Part shown: positions 1 through 6,052 of the stretch, in pieces
Layout: every line of letters begins with the position of its first letter
How positions within the stretch are numbered: the stretch's first letter is position 1
Assembly (NCBI GenBank): GCA_002413045.1
Contig: DHWF01000011.1
Span: 1-20,558 of the forward strand
DNA: 20,558 nucleotides
Origin: Chloroflexi bacterium UBA5189
GTDB lineage: Bacteria; Chloroflexota; Limnocylindria; Limnocylindrales; CSP1-4
Direction of reading: 5' to 3'
Program-made: the position numbers and the translations under genes
The notes under the pieces: generated by a model
Told to the model about the DNA's origin: nothing
Seen by the model: only the letters and a program-made list of their open reading frames with translations
Databases searched by the model: none

Positions 1-38
1 GCGACCACGAGGAGGAGCCGTGCACAAGTAGTCCGCAT
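1..38 (-). CDS. 5' end of a probable exported or lipoprotein-like protein (partial)
   Basis: An ATG at 38 opens a frame reading MRTTCARLLLVV before it leaves the window at the left edge. A GAGG Shine-Dalgarno-like stretch lies just upstream, and the start is only five bases past the repeat at 44-67. The basic residues followed by a hydrophobic run look like the start of a signal peptide. Only twelve codons are visible, so function is unknown. The spacing matches the repeat-then-next-gene pattern of the genes to the right, suggesting that the series continues leftwards. Confidence 0.35.
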   Translation of the reverse strand, partial: MRTTCARLLLVV

Positions 39-43
39 ACGTC

Positions 44-67
44 CTCGCTCAGCGTCGCGGAATGTCA
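44..67 (-). repeat. Junction repeat copy 1
   Basis: On the minus strand it reads TGACATT, CCGCG, ACGCTGAGCGAG, matching 17 of the 19 fixed consensus bases. Two changes in the second block remove the last of the three TGA codons. The membrane protein gene (49-462) ends on the middle TGA, so its last six residues, RDIPRR, are encoded within or across the repeat. Confidence 0.8.
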
Positions 68-462
68 CGCAAAGCCGAGTCGGCGCCGGAGCCCGGATAT
101 GGCTTCCGCAGAACGGACCGGTACCACCATCCCGTCACCGGAGTCCAGAAGACGAACGCGTAGACCCAACCGGCCACCGAGATGCCACCGAGGATCCAGC
201 CAACCGAACCCAAGCTCGGCAGGATCGAGATTACGGCTGCACTCCAAACCGCCAACGGTGCCGTCCACGAAAGGATGTCGGTCCACGACAAGTGGTCGAA
301 TCTCCAGATCGACCCGCCGACGACCGCCGGTATGACAGCGGCGACGACCACGGCGACCACCGACCTGGGGCTGAGCGCGATTGTGACGGCCATCACAGCG
401 ACCAGTGCGCCGAGAATCGGCCCGCGAAAGGACTCCCGCCACAATGCCGGATCGAACGACAT
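49..462 (-). CDS. Small four-helix membrane protein, unknown function
   Basis: A 137-residue protein starting at ATG 462. It has four hydrophobic stretches (about residues 15-31, 34-54, 62-83 and 85-107), then a short polar, basic tail, so it is an inner-membrane protein. I recognise no family and no catalytic motif. The start lies 14 bases after junction repeat copy 2, with no convincing Shine-Dalgarno sequence and no TAnnnT promoter box. The reading frame runs into copy 1 and uses the TGA at repeat offset 16. It is probably co-transcribed with the genes upstream. Coding is supported by the hydrophobic periodicity and by its place in the collinear series; function cannot be inferred. Confidence 0.7.
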   Translation of the reverse strand: MSFDPALWRESFRGPILGALVAVMAVTIALSPRSVVAVVVAAVIPAVVGGSIWRFDHLSWTDILSWTAPLAVWSAAVISILPSLGSVGWILGGISVAGWVYAFVFWTPVTGWWYRSVLRKPYPGSGADSALRDIPRR

Positions 463-476
463 GGCTCGTGGCCGCT

Positions 477-500
477 CTCAGTCAGCGTTCGCGAATGTCA
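477..500 (-). repeat. Junction repeat copy 2
   Basis: On the minus strand it reads TGACATT, CGCGA, ACGCTGACTGAG, a match at all 19 fixed positions, with TGA in three frames. It lies between the stop of the sigma-partner gene (TGA at 509-511, eight bases before the repeat) and the start of the membrane protein at 462. Confidence 0.85.
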
Positions 501-508
501 TGCGCGAG

Positions 509-1381
509 TCAGGGCATCGGTACGAGCGGCGCGCCCAGGTCGGGTCGGACGGCATCGAACCGCGCTGGTCCGTAGTGATGGATCAGGGCGTCCTCTGGCG
601 GGCCGACGGCGATGCACATGTCGTAGAACAGTTTGCCGCCGCTCCCCGGGAAGGGGGCGCCGCTGCCAATGATGACGAGCGCGGGGTCAGCGACGAGGAG
701 CTCATCAGCGCCTTTTGACCACCCGGGGAAATGCACGGTGAAATCGCTTGCGTGTGCCATTGGGAATGCCATCCACATTGCGGAAGGGGCTATCCCGCAG
801 GCGACCACCCGAGGGTCACCTGCGGAGAGGCGAGCGGGATCACCAGGTCGGGTCAATGTGCTTGGGGTGGGCTCGACGTGGATGTCGAAACACGGGTGGG
901 CAAGGCCGTCGGCGCCAACCGCACCGCCGGCGACAACAAAGTCGCTCTCTCTGGCCACGACGTTACCTTCAGGATCAATCAGGAGCACAACTCCTGAGCT
1001 GCGGCGTGCCGTATATCCGCTCGGCCAGACCACGCCGGTGACGTTGCCATCACGCCCAAATGCCAAGCCATATGTCGAGTCGGCCACGAGGATGCCACTG
1101 AGGCGGGCTTGCAGGCAGACGGGACCCAGTTGGGCCGTTCGGAGGACAACCGGTCCGTCTGATGGAGTTGCGGCAGCACCTGTGGGGACACTATTCGATC
1201 CGGGAACACTCGATTGCCGGAGCGCTACGGCTGCGACGAGCACCAACGCGACTGACACGAGGGTGAGGACCCCGATCGATGTTGATGCGGATCGCACCGG
1301 CCGGGGTGCCATATGAGGCCGCTTGGCTGCGCGGGTGACTTCCTTCCAACCATCGAGGATCTCGTCAGCGCCGGTAGCCAT
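509..1381 (-). CDS. Single-pass membrane protein coupled to an ECF sigma factor
   Basis: About 290 residues, starting at ATG 1381; a GTG directly before it is an alternative. The A of that ATG is the last base of the sigma factor stop codon (TGATG overlap), so the two are translationally coupled. A short cytoplasmic segment (about 34 residues, basic) precedes one membrane helix (about 35-54). A large outer domain follows with four cysteines, in the contexts GPVCLQ, HPCFDI, VACGIA and DMCIAV, which could form disulfides. Position suggests an anti-sigma factor or the sensor or target of the sigma factor. The cytoplasmic part looks too short for the usual anti-sigma domain, and no ZAS-type His/Cys motif is visible. 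The exact role is therefore uncertain. Confidence 0.75.
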   Translation of the reverse strand: MATGADEILDGWKEVTRAAKRPHMAPRPVRSASTSIGVLTLVSVALVLVAAVALRQSSVPGSNSVPTGAAATPSDGPVVLRTAQLGPVCLQARLSGILVADSTYGLAFGRDGNVTGVVWPSGYTARRSSGVVLLIDPEGNVVARESDFVVAGGAVGADGLAHPCFDIHVEPTPSTLTRPGDPARLSAGDPRVVACGIAPSAMWMAFPMAHASDFTVHFPGWSKGADELLVADPALVIIGSGAPFPGSGGKLFYDMCIAVGPPEDALIHHYGPARFDAVRPDLGAPLVPMP

Positions 1382-1857
1382 CACGCCACCTCCAGCTTCG
1401 CGCGCGCCCGGCTGACGGCTGCTCGGAGTGCGCCCTCGGTCGTCCCGGCGGCGAGGGCGACCTCGGCATATGACCAGCCCTCGATCGTCGTGAGGAGCAG
1501 GGCCGAGCGCTCGAGTGGCGAGAGCTTCTCGAGAGCGGCTCGAACGTCAAGCCAGCGCACGCGGACTGCTTCCCCGGAAATTGGGTCGATCGGACGCGGA
1601 AATGTCCGCCGCCGCAGAGACTCCCATCTGTTGGTGGCCAATCGCCGCGCCACAACAAGGAGCCAGGGCAGCACGGGACGATCCCAGTCGAGCGCGTCGC
1701 CAGATCGCCAGAGCCGCAGGTATGCCTCCTGCGCCAAGTCCTGTGCTGCCGACCAATTATTCGTCCAGGCCAAGAGGAACCGGAAGACGTCGTCCCAATG
1801 GTCGGTGTAGGCGCGTTCATATCTCAACCCGAGTGACTCGGCCGCTGTCAGCTCCAT
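1381..1857 (-). CDS. ECF-type RNA polymerase sigma factor
   Basis: A 158-residue protein from ATG 1857; the frame stays open to a TTG at 1884. The sigma-2 region spans about residues 15-85, with DVFRFLLAW, the AAQDLAQEAYLRLWR helix and a basic VVARRLATNRWESLRRR segment. The sigma-4 region spans about 103-156, with LSPLERSALLL, a GWSYAEVALAAGTTEGALRAA helix-turn-helix and SRARAKL. There is no sigma-1 or sigma-3, as expected for group IV factors that direct polymerase to a few promoters. It is coupled by TGATG overlap to a single-pass membrane protein, a typical sigma/regulator pairing. It starts 47 bases past junction repeat copy 3, the longest leader among the array genes, so it may have its own promoter, but I see no clear one. 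Confidence 0.9.
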   Translation of the reverse strand: MELTAAESLGLRYERAYTDHWDDVFRFLLAWTNNWSAAQDLAQEAYLRLWRSGDALDWDRPVLPWLLVVARRLATNRWESLRRRTFPRPIDPISGEAVRVRWLDVRAALEKLSPLERSALLLTTIEGWSYAEVALAAGTTEGALRAAVSRARAKLEVA

Positions 1858-1904
1858 GCTCACATCGATATACACCGGTAACAATGCGAAAACGCACTGT
1901 GCGG

Positions 1905-1928
1905 ATCAGTCAGCGTTGCTGAATGTCA
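1905..1928 (-). repeat. Junction repeat copy 3
   Basis: On the minus strand it reads TGACATT, CAGCA, ACGCTGACTGAT, with 18 of 19 fixed bases matching. The upstream gene (1926-2480) stops on the first TGA of this copy, at offset 0, so the whole repeat lies 3' of its last codon. Confidence 0.85.
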
Positions 1929-2480
1929 TCGGACGTGGAGGGCGCTCGGGGGCCCCTGTCTCCTCGGCGTTACCGTGACGTTCGGCCCGCCCATAACGAC
2001 GACGTGGTCGCCGAGTACGTCGTGCACCCGATAGCACTCCTGATCGCCGCGAGACTGATCAACGTACAGCTCGATGAAACTGCCGTCCGACAGGCGCACC
2101 TTGAGATCGCCGAGATCGGACACGTCCACCCCTGCGACCGTCCGCGTGACAGCAGCGTGGAAGGTGCGCATCTGCGTATCTCGAAACGCCCAGGGCGCCA
2201 TGTTGGGATCGGCGGGATCCGGGGAGTCGTAGTCGGAGTAGGCGACCGCGATCTGCCCATCGCGGACGATCCGCCACGGACATTGAGCGTGAATGCCAAA
2301 CCTTGGGACCAACTTCGGACCACCTCGACGTGGGTGGATCTCGACATCCGGCCCGAATTCGAACATCTCCATTTCGAGCGTCCGATCTGGCTCTCGGAGC
2401 GTCATGCCGATGAGCCACGAAGCCGCGCGGCGGACGTCTGTCACGCGATCGGTCATCGCCATTCGCCCGATTGACTGCAC
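1926..2480 (-). CDS. Hypothetical single-domain cytoplasmic protein
   Basis: The longest reading has 184 residues from GTG 2480; ATG at 2462 or 2456 (MAMTDRV) is equally plausible. No signal peptide or membrane helix is visible. It contains a CPWRIVRDGQIAVAYSDYD stretch and a later GDLKVRLSDGSFIELYVDQS strand pair. These remind me of small beta-rich domains that carry a conserved PWR and a DLxVxFxDG motif, often found as orphan or immunity-like genes in high-GC bacteria. I cannot name the family with certainty. The stop is the first TGA of junction repeat copy 3. The start lies 19 bases past copy 4. No start-proximal TAnnnT box is present. Confidence 0.7.
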   Translation of the reverse strand: MQSIGRMAMTDRVTDVRRAASWLIGMTLREPDRTLEMEMFEFGPDVEIHPRRGGPKLVPRFGIHAQCPWRIVRDGQIAVAYSDYDSPDPADPNMAPWAFRDTQMRTFHAAVTRTVAGVDVSDLGDLKVRLSDGSFIELYVDQSRGDQECYRVHDVLGDHVVVMGGPNVTVTPRRQGPPSALHVR

Positions 2481-2499
2481 GTGCGGCGGCTCATCTCTG

Positions 2500-2523
2500 C
2501 TCAGTCAGCGTGCGCCAATGTCA
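2500..2523 (-). repeat. Junction repeat copy 4
   Basis: On the minus strand it reads TGACATT, GGCGC, ACGCTGACTGAG, with all 19 fixed bases matching. It is immediately preceded by an extra copy of the second block (2530-2539), so this junction has one and a half copies. Confidence 0.85.
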
Positions 2524-2529
2524 TGCGAT

Positions 2530-2539
2530 TCAGTCAGCG
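2530..2539 (-). repeat. Extra half copy of the junction repeat
   Basis: The minus-strand sequence CGCTGACTGA is identical to ten bases of the second repeat block and lies six bases before copy 4. It supplies the stop codon of the exported protein gene 2530-3027, whose last residues SAD resemble the DAD end of the gene at 3060-3503, which ends in a full copy. Confidence 0.6.
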
Positions 2540-3027
2540 GAGACGACCTTCCCGGCACTATCCAAGCAGAGGTTCAATCCGAGCACTTGGTCGCTCGATC
2601 GTACGCTGTTGGTGAAGGCGTCTGACTTCGGGATCCTGATGTGGATGTCGACCCCAGGGCGTCCTCCCAACTCGCCGATGTTGGCGTCGATCCAAGCGCC
2701 CTCGATTCGCGACTCCGCCCTGACGCTCCAGCAGCCGCTAGCTGCCGGCGCCGCTCGGTAACCCCAAGTCGGGGATCCGACACCCGCGAGCAGCAGGTCC
2801 CCGACTTCGGCAGCGCCATCCGCAATGAAGGACACCGTGACGGTCCCCGGACGACCCTCGAGCGTGTAGACCGCGGCGTCGTGGAAGGTCACGACGCCCG
2901 CCACGGCCACCGTATAGGTCTGCGTTTGGCGGTGGGTAGCGACCGCATAGATCCCTGCGGCGATGATGAGCACGACTCCCAGCGCCTTGAGTTGGCGGAT
3001 CATGCCGCGGCCGTCTCGTTGGGACAT
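2530..3027 (-). CDS. Exported or membrane-anchored hypothetical protein
   Basis: A 165-residue protein from ATG 3027. An N-terminal basic stretch is followed by one hydrophobic helix (about residues 12-30), so it is a signal-anchored protein with an extracytoplasmic domain of about 130 residues. That domain looks beta-rich (YTVAVAGVVTF, GTVTVSFIADG, GVDIHIRIPKSD) and has two cysteines (GCWSV and NLCLD) that could pair. No family was recognised. It ends on the extra half repeat at 2530-2539 and starts 31 bases past junction repeat copy 5. Like the sigma partner gene it is a single-pass protein with a cysteine-bearing outer domain, so the array carries several envelope proteins. Confidence 0.7.
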   Translation of the reverse strand: MSQRDGRGMIRQLKALGVVLIIAAGIYAVATHRQTQTYTVAVAGVVTFHDAAVYTLEGRPGTVTVSFIADGAAEVGDLLLAGVGSPTWGYRAAPAASGCWSVRAESRIEGAWIDANIGELGGRPGVDIHIRIPKSDAFTNSVRSSDQVLGLNLCLDSAGKVVSAD

Positions 3028-3058
3028 CGCCGGCTGGCCCTCGTCATTGGGATTTCAG

Positions 3059-3082
3059 CTCAGTCAGCGTCGTTCAATGTCA
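3059..3082 (-). repeat. Junction repeat copy 5
   Basis: On the minus strand it reads TGACATT, GAACG, ACGCTGACTGAG, with all 19 fixed bases matching. The gene at 3060-3503 reads through nearly the whole repeat and stops on its third TGA, at offset 20. Its last residues, VTLNDAD, are therefore encoded by the repeat. Confidence 0.85.
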
Positions 3083-3503
3083 CGCGGTCGAGGCGCCGTC
3101 TGGCCACTGCCCAGTCCGCAGCGTTGAGGTCGGAGTAGCGGCCTAAGGAACGGTCACCGACTTCGTCCTCGGATCGTCGCGCCGCGCCCAGTGCGTTCGC
3201 CATCCTGAAGGCGGCGTGCCCGCGGCCTGCGGCACGCTTCTTCACGTCGAAACCGGCGCGCGTCGCCTTGAGCTGAAGTTCGCCCGCCGCGTCGCGGCCG
3301 ACTGTGACTAGACCCGCAGCAACGAGACGTGGAAGGCTAAAGCTGATCTCATCGAATGTCGGTTCCTCGCGTGCGAGCACATCCGCGCAGTCGATGAGCC
3401 GCCAGAGTTTCATTGGCCGGGACCATCGCCACCGGTAGTCGGTGAGCGCGGCAAGCAGCCAAGCGTCGACCCAAGAGAAGCGTGGCACGGAGTCCGTCGC
3501 CAT
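3060..3503 (-). CDS. Winged-helix-like hypothetical protein
   Basis: A 147-residue protein from ATG 3503, nine bases after the degenerate junction repeat copy 6, with an AGG ribosome-binding hint. No membrane segment is visible. Residues about 10-75 look like a winged helix: helices around WVDAWLLAALTDYRW and KLWRLIDCADVL, a putative recognition helix FDEISFSLPRLVAAGLV, then a wing-like GELQLKATRAGF. Small proteins of this sort occur as orphan regulators in high-GC bacteria. DNA binding is inferred and no operator is seen. The C-terminal half is polar and basic. The gene ends inside junction repeat copy 5. Confidence 0.7.
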   Translation of the reverse strand: MATDSVPRFSWVDAWLLAALTDYRWRWSRPMKLWRLIDCADVLAREEPTFDEISFSLPRLVAAGLVTVGRDAAGELQLKATRAGFDVKKRAAGRGHAAFRMANALGAARRSEDEVGDRSLGRYSDLNAADWAVARRRLDRVTLNDAD

Positions 3504-3512
3504 CTCAACCTG

Positions 3513-3536
3513 CTCAGTCAGCGTGATGCCACGTGG
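3513..3536 (-). repeat. Junction repeat copy 6, degenerate, at the array boundary
   Basis: The second block ACGCTGACTGAG is intact, but the first block is CCACGTG instead of TGACATT (3 of 7 matches). It lies directly after the stop of the aldehyde dehydrogenase gene and before the first array gene. A half-converted copy is what one would expect at the outer edge of an array. Confidence 0.65.
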
Positions 3537-3539
3537 CGA

Positions 3540-5087
3540 TCAGAGTTGCTCCTGGTTGTCGATCTGGGCGCGCTGAAGGCGGCCGCTGAAGTCAACGTAG
3601 ATCGACTTCCACTCGGTGAACGAGTCGAGGGCGGCGTGGCCCGCCTCGCGGTGGCCGTTGCCGGTTTCTTTCCAGCCGCCGAACGGGAGGTGCGTCTCGG
3701 CGCCGGTCGTGCCGGCGTTGACGTAGACGATGCCCGTCTCGAAGTCGCGCATTGCGCGGAAGGCCATGTTCACGTCGCGGGTGAAGATCGATGACGACAG
3801 GCCGTAGCGGGTCTGGTTGAGGGCGGTCATCGCGGCCTGATAGTCGGCGACCGGGATGACCGACAGGACCGGCCCGAAGATCTCCTCCTGCGCCACCCGG
3901 TCCATCGGCTTGATGCCGGCGAAGATCGTCGGCGCGAAGAAGTTGCCGTACGCGAGGTCGCCGTCGGTCGCGGCGGCGCCGCCGAGGACGAGCTCGCCTT
4001 CCTTCCGCCCGATGTCGATGTACGACCCGACCTTCTCGACCGCCGCCGGGTTGATGAGTGGGCCGACGTCGGTCGTGTCGAGCAGCCCGGAGCCCAACCG
4101 CAGCTTCTTCGCTCGCGATTCGAGCTTCTCGAGCAGCGGCTCGACAACCGCTTCCTCGACGATCACCCGGGAGCAAGCGGTGCAGCGCTGGCCGGTCGTA
4201 CCGAAGGCTGACCACAGGATGCCGTCCGTGGCGAGGTCGAGGTCCGCGTCCTTCAGGACGACCACGGCGTTCTTGCCGCCGAGCTCCAGCGAGACGCGCT
4301 TGAGCCGACGGGCGGCACGCTCGGCGATCGACTTGCCCGTCGACGAATGGCCGGTGAACGAGATGACGTTGACGTCCGGCGAGTCGACGATCGCGTTGCC
4401 GACCTCGGCGCCGGACCCGGTGACCATGTTCACGACGCCGGCCGGGAAGCCCGCCTCTGCCATGAGCTCGACGACGAGCGTCGCGCAGTGCGGCGTGTCG
4501 CTCGCCGGCTTGAACACGACGACGTTGCCGGTGACGAGCGCCGGCATCATCTTCCAGCACGGAATCGCCATCGGGAAGTTCCAGGGCGTCACGATTCCGG
4601 CGACACCGATCGGCTGGCGGACGCTCATCGCCCATTTGTCGGGCAGCTCGGAGGGGACCGTCTCGCCGAACATCCGGCGGCCCTCGCCGGCCATCAGGAA
4701 GGCGATGTCGATGCCCTCCTGGACGTCGCCGCGCGCCTCCGCCAGCACCTTACCCATCTCCCGCGTCATCGCCCGCGCGAGCCGCTCCTTGTTGTCCGCC
4801 ATGAGCTGGCCGAACCGGTACAGGATCTCGCCGCGCTTCGGCGCGGGCGTCGCCTTCCACCGCGGCAGCGCCATCTCGGCGGCGCGAATGGCCATCGCCG
4901 CGTCCGCCGCCGTCCCGGCCTGGAACCGCCCGACCACGTCGCGTCGATCGGCCGGATTCAGGCTCTCGAAGGTCCGCCCGGCTTCCGATTCGACCCATTC
5001 GCCCGCGATGAACATCCGGAAGGTCGACGATCCGGTGGGCGATGAGGGGACCGTCGCAGGATCCGGACGTGCTGCGGTATCCGTCAT
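3540..5087 (-). CDS. NAD(P)+-dependent aldehyde dehydrogenase
   Basis: A 515-residue protein, full length for the ALDH superfamily. It oxidises an aldehyde to the carboxylic acid with NAD(P)+ in the cytoplasm. Residues match the classical numbering: Asn170 in TPWNFP, Lys193 in VFKPA, the cofactor loop SFTGHSSTGKSI (243-254), general base Glu268 in LELGGK and nucleophile Cys302 in TGQRCT. The C-terminal THLPFGGWKETGNGHREAG is typical of semialdehyde-oxidising subgroups, but the substrate cannot be told. ATG 5087 is chosen over ATG 5117 because a TATTCT box lies exactly at -12 to -7 from it, indicating a leaderless mRNA. Downstream on the same strand come the repeat-separated small genes, which may depend on read-through from this promoter. 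Confidence 0.93.
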   Translation of the reverse strand: MTDTAARPDPATVPSSPTGSSTFRMFIAGEWVESEAGRTFESLNPADRRDVVGRFQAGTAADAAMAIRAAEMALPRWKATPAPKRGEILYRFGQLMADNKERLARAMTREMGKVLAEARGDVQEGIDIAFLMAGEGRRMFGETVPSELPDKWAMSVRQPIGVAGIVTPWNFPMAIPCWKMMPALVTGNVVVFKPASDTPHCATLVVELMAEAGFPAGVVNMVTGSGAEVGNAIVDSPDVNVISFTGHSSTGKSIAERAARRLKRVSLELGGKNAVVVLKDADLDLATDGILWSAFGTTGQRCTACSRVIVEEAVVEPLLEKLESRAKKLRLGSGLLDTTDVGPLINPAAVEKVGSYIDIGRKEGELVLGGAAATDGDLAYGNFFAPTIFAGIKPMDRVAQEEIFGPVLSVIPVADYQAAMTALNQTRYGLSSSIFTRDVNMAFRAMRDFETGIVYVNAGTTGAETHLPFGGWKETGNGHREAGHAALDSFTEWKSIYVDFSGRLQRAQIDNQEQL

Positions 5088-5093
5088 GCGCCG

Positions 5094-5099
5094 AGAATA
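5094..5099 (-). promoter_or_regulatory. Leaderless -10 box for the aldehyde dehydrogenase
   Basis: The minus-strand TATTCT lies at -12 to -7 relative to ATG 5087, so transcription should begin at or next to the start codon. No convincing -35 box was identified. Confidence 0.5.
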
Positions 5100-5199
5100 G
5101 GCACCACCGAGGGGCATGTCATCCGAGCCGGCGTGACTGAAGGGCTCAATGGCGCGGGCCGCCTCCGCCGCCGGTGCCGCTGGTTGGTTCCGGCTCCCG

Positions 5200-5205
5200 T
5201 ACAGT
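5200..5205 (+). promoter_or_regulatory. Leaderless -10 box for the APH-fold kinase
   Basis: TACAGT ends seven bases before ATG 5213. It is divergent from the aldehyde dehydrogenase promoter about 100 bases away. Confidence 0.45.
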
Positions 5206-5212
5206 GGCGAAG

Positions 5213-5959
5213 ATGCCGGATGTGGATCGGGTTGAAGTCATCCTTGCCAACAACGATCGCGTGACGTTGCGCGTCGGCGACGTATTCCTGAAGATCGACG
5301 CTGATCAGAGGCGCACAGACGTCGAGGTCGCGGCAATGACGATTGCGCCGGTCCCGACGCCGAAGGTCCTGTGGCGGAAGCCGCCGGCGCTCGCGCTCGC
5401 TGCCGTCCGGGGAAAGGCGCTCGGCCGCCTTGCGGAGCCGTCGGTCGCCTCGCCCGCGGCATGGGCCGCCGCCGGTGCTGCCGTCCGCAGGCTGCACGAC
5501 GCGCCGCTTCCGCCCTGGCGCGGACAGAGTGTCGACGAGCTCGCGTCCCGGTTATCCAGCGAGTGCGACTGGCTACTCGTGCATGACGTCATTCCTGGCG
5601 ACGTGGTTACCCGCAACCGCCGCCTCGCCGAGGCCGCGCTTCGGCCTTGGACCCCTGTGTTCACGCATGGCGACTTGCACATCGAACATGTCTTCGCCGA
5701 CGGTGACGAGATCACCGGCATTCTCGACTGGTCCGAGGCGTCCCAGGGCGACGCGCTGTACGACCTCGCCACGCTCACGCTCGCACACGAGGAGCACCTT
5801 GACGATGTCCTCGCTGGCTACGGTACCGATGTCGACCGCGGCCTGATCCGAGCATGGTGGTCGTGGCGGTGCCTCGTTGCGATCCGCTGGCTGTTCGAAA
5901 ACGGCTACGGTGCGCCCGAGGAGTACCCCGAGGTTGCGGTGCTTCGATCGCTGTCGTAA
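5213..5959 (+). CDS. APH-family (aminoglycoside/choline kinase fold) phosphotransferase
   Basis: A 248-residue protein; the frame is open from 5174, but ATG 5213 is preferred because TACAGT lies at -13 to -8. The N-lobe has LRVGDVFLKID, with the likely ATP-binding Lys27. The catalytic loop is THGDLHIEHVF with Asp154, and the metal-binding aspartate is Asp172 in ILDWSEA, followed by GDALYDLATL. The family transfers ATP phosphate to small hydroxylated molecules, from antibiotics to sugars, choline and homoserine. The position usually held by asparagine five residues after the catalytic Asp is His159. I recall the HGDLxxxHV form from other high-GC bacteria, so it is probably a subgroup rather than a damaged enzyme. 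The substrate is unknown; resistance should not be assumed. Confidence 0.85.
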   Translation: MPDVDRVEVILANNDRVTLRVGDVFLKIDADQRRTDVEVAAMTIAPVPTPKVLWRKPPALALAAVRGKALGRLAEPSVASPAAWAAAGAAVRRLHDAPLPPWRGQSVDELASRLSSECDWLLVHDVIPGDVVTRNRRLAEAALRPWTPVFTHGDLHIEHVFADGDEITGILDWSEASQGDALYDLATLTLAHEEHLDDVLAGYGTDVDRGLIRAWWSWRCLVAIRWLFENGYGAPEEYPEVAVLRSLS

Positions 5960-5962
5960 AGA

Positions 5963-5993
5963 TGGCCACCCGTGACACATGGCACGGGTGCCA
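5963..5993. terminator. Hairpin between convergent genes
   Basis: CACCCGTG (5967-5974) and CACGGGTG (5983-5990) form a perfect eight-base stem with an eight-base loop, extended by TGG/CCA around a one-base bulge. It lies just after the kinase stop. Read on the minus strand it is followed by TCTTTA, so it may serve mainly the ketopantoate-reductase gene, in both directions at best. Confidence 0.55.
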
Positions 5994-6052
5994 CATCCCC
6001 GCATGAAGGGCATTTTGGGTGCCGCGGGGTCACGGCCGGGAGACGCGACCGA

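Noticed and set aside
44..3536. Junction repeats as integron attC sites
   Set aside because: No conserved GTTRRRY/RYYYAAC core pairs and no long imperfect hairpin; the conserved unit is only 24 bases and no integrase gene is in view.
44..3536. Junction repeats as ECF sigma promoters or a CRISPR array
   Set aside because: The two blocks are only five bases apart, too close for -35 and -10 elements, and distance to the next start varies from 5 to 47 bases. Spacing of 430-1430 bases filled by genes rules out CRISPR.
3856..5100. Plus-strand open frame of 414 codons
   Set aside because: Antisense to the aldehyde dehydrogenase, which has all catalytic residues; low-complexity Ser/Arg/Pro translation.
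5116..5148. ATGTCAT and GTGACTGA near the aldehyde dehydrogenase start as another junction repeat
   Set aside because: Blocks are in the wrong order and orientation, with wrong spacing and only partial matches.
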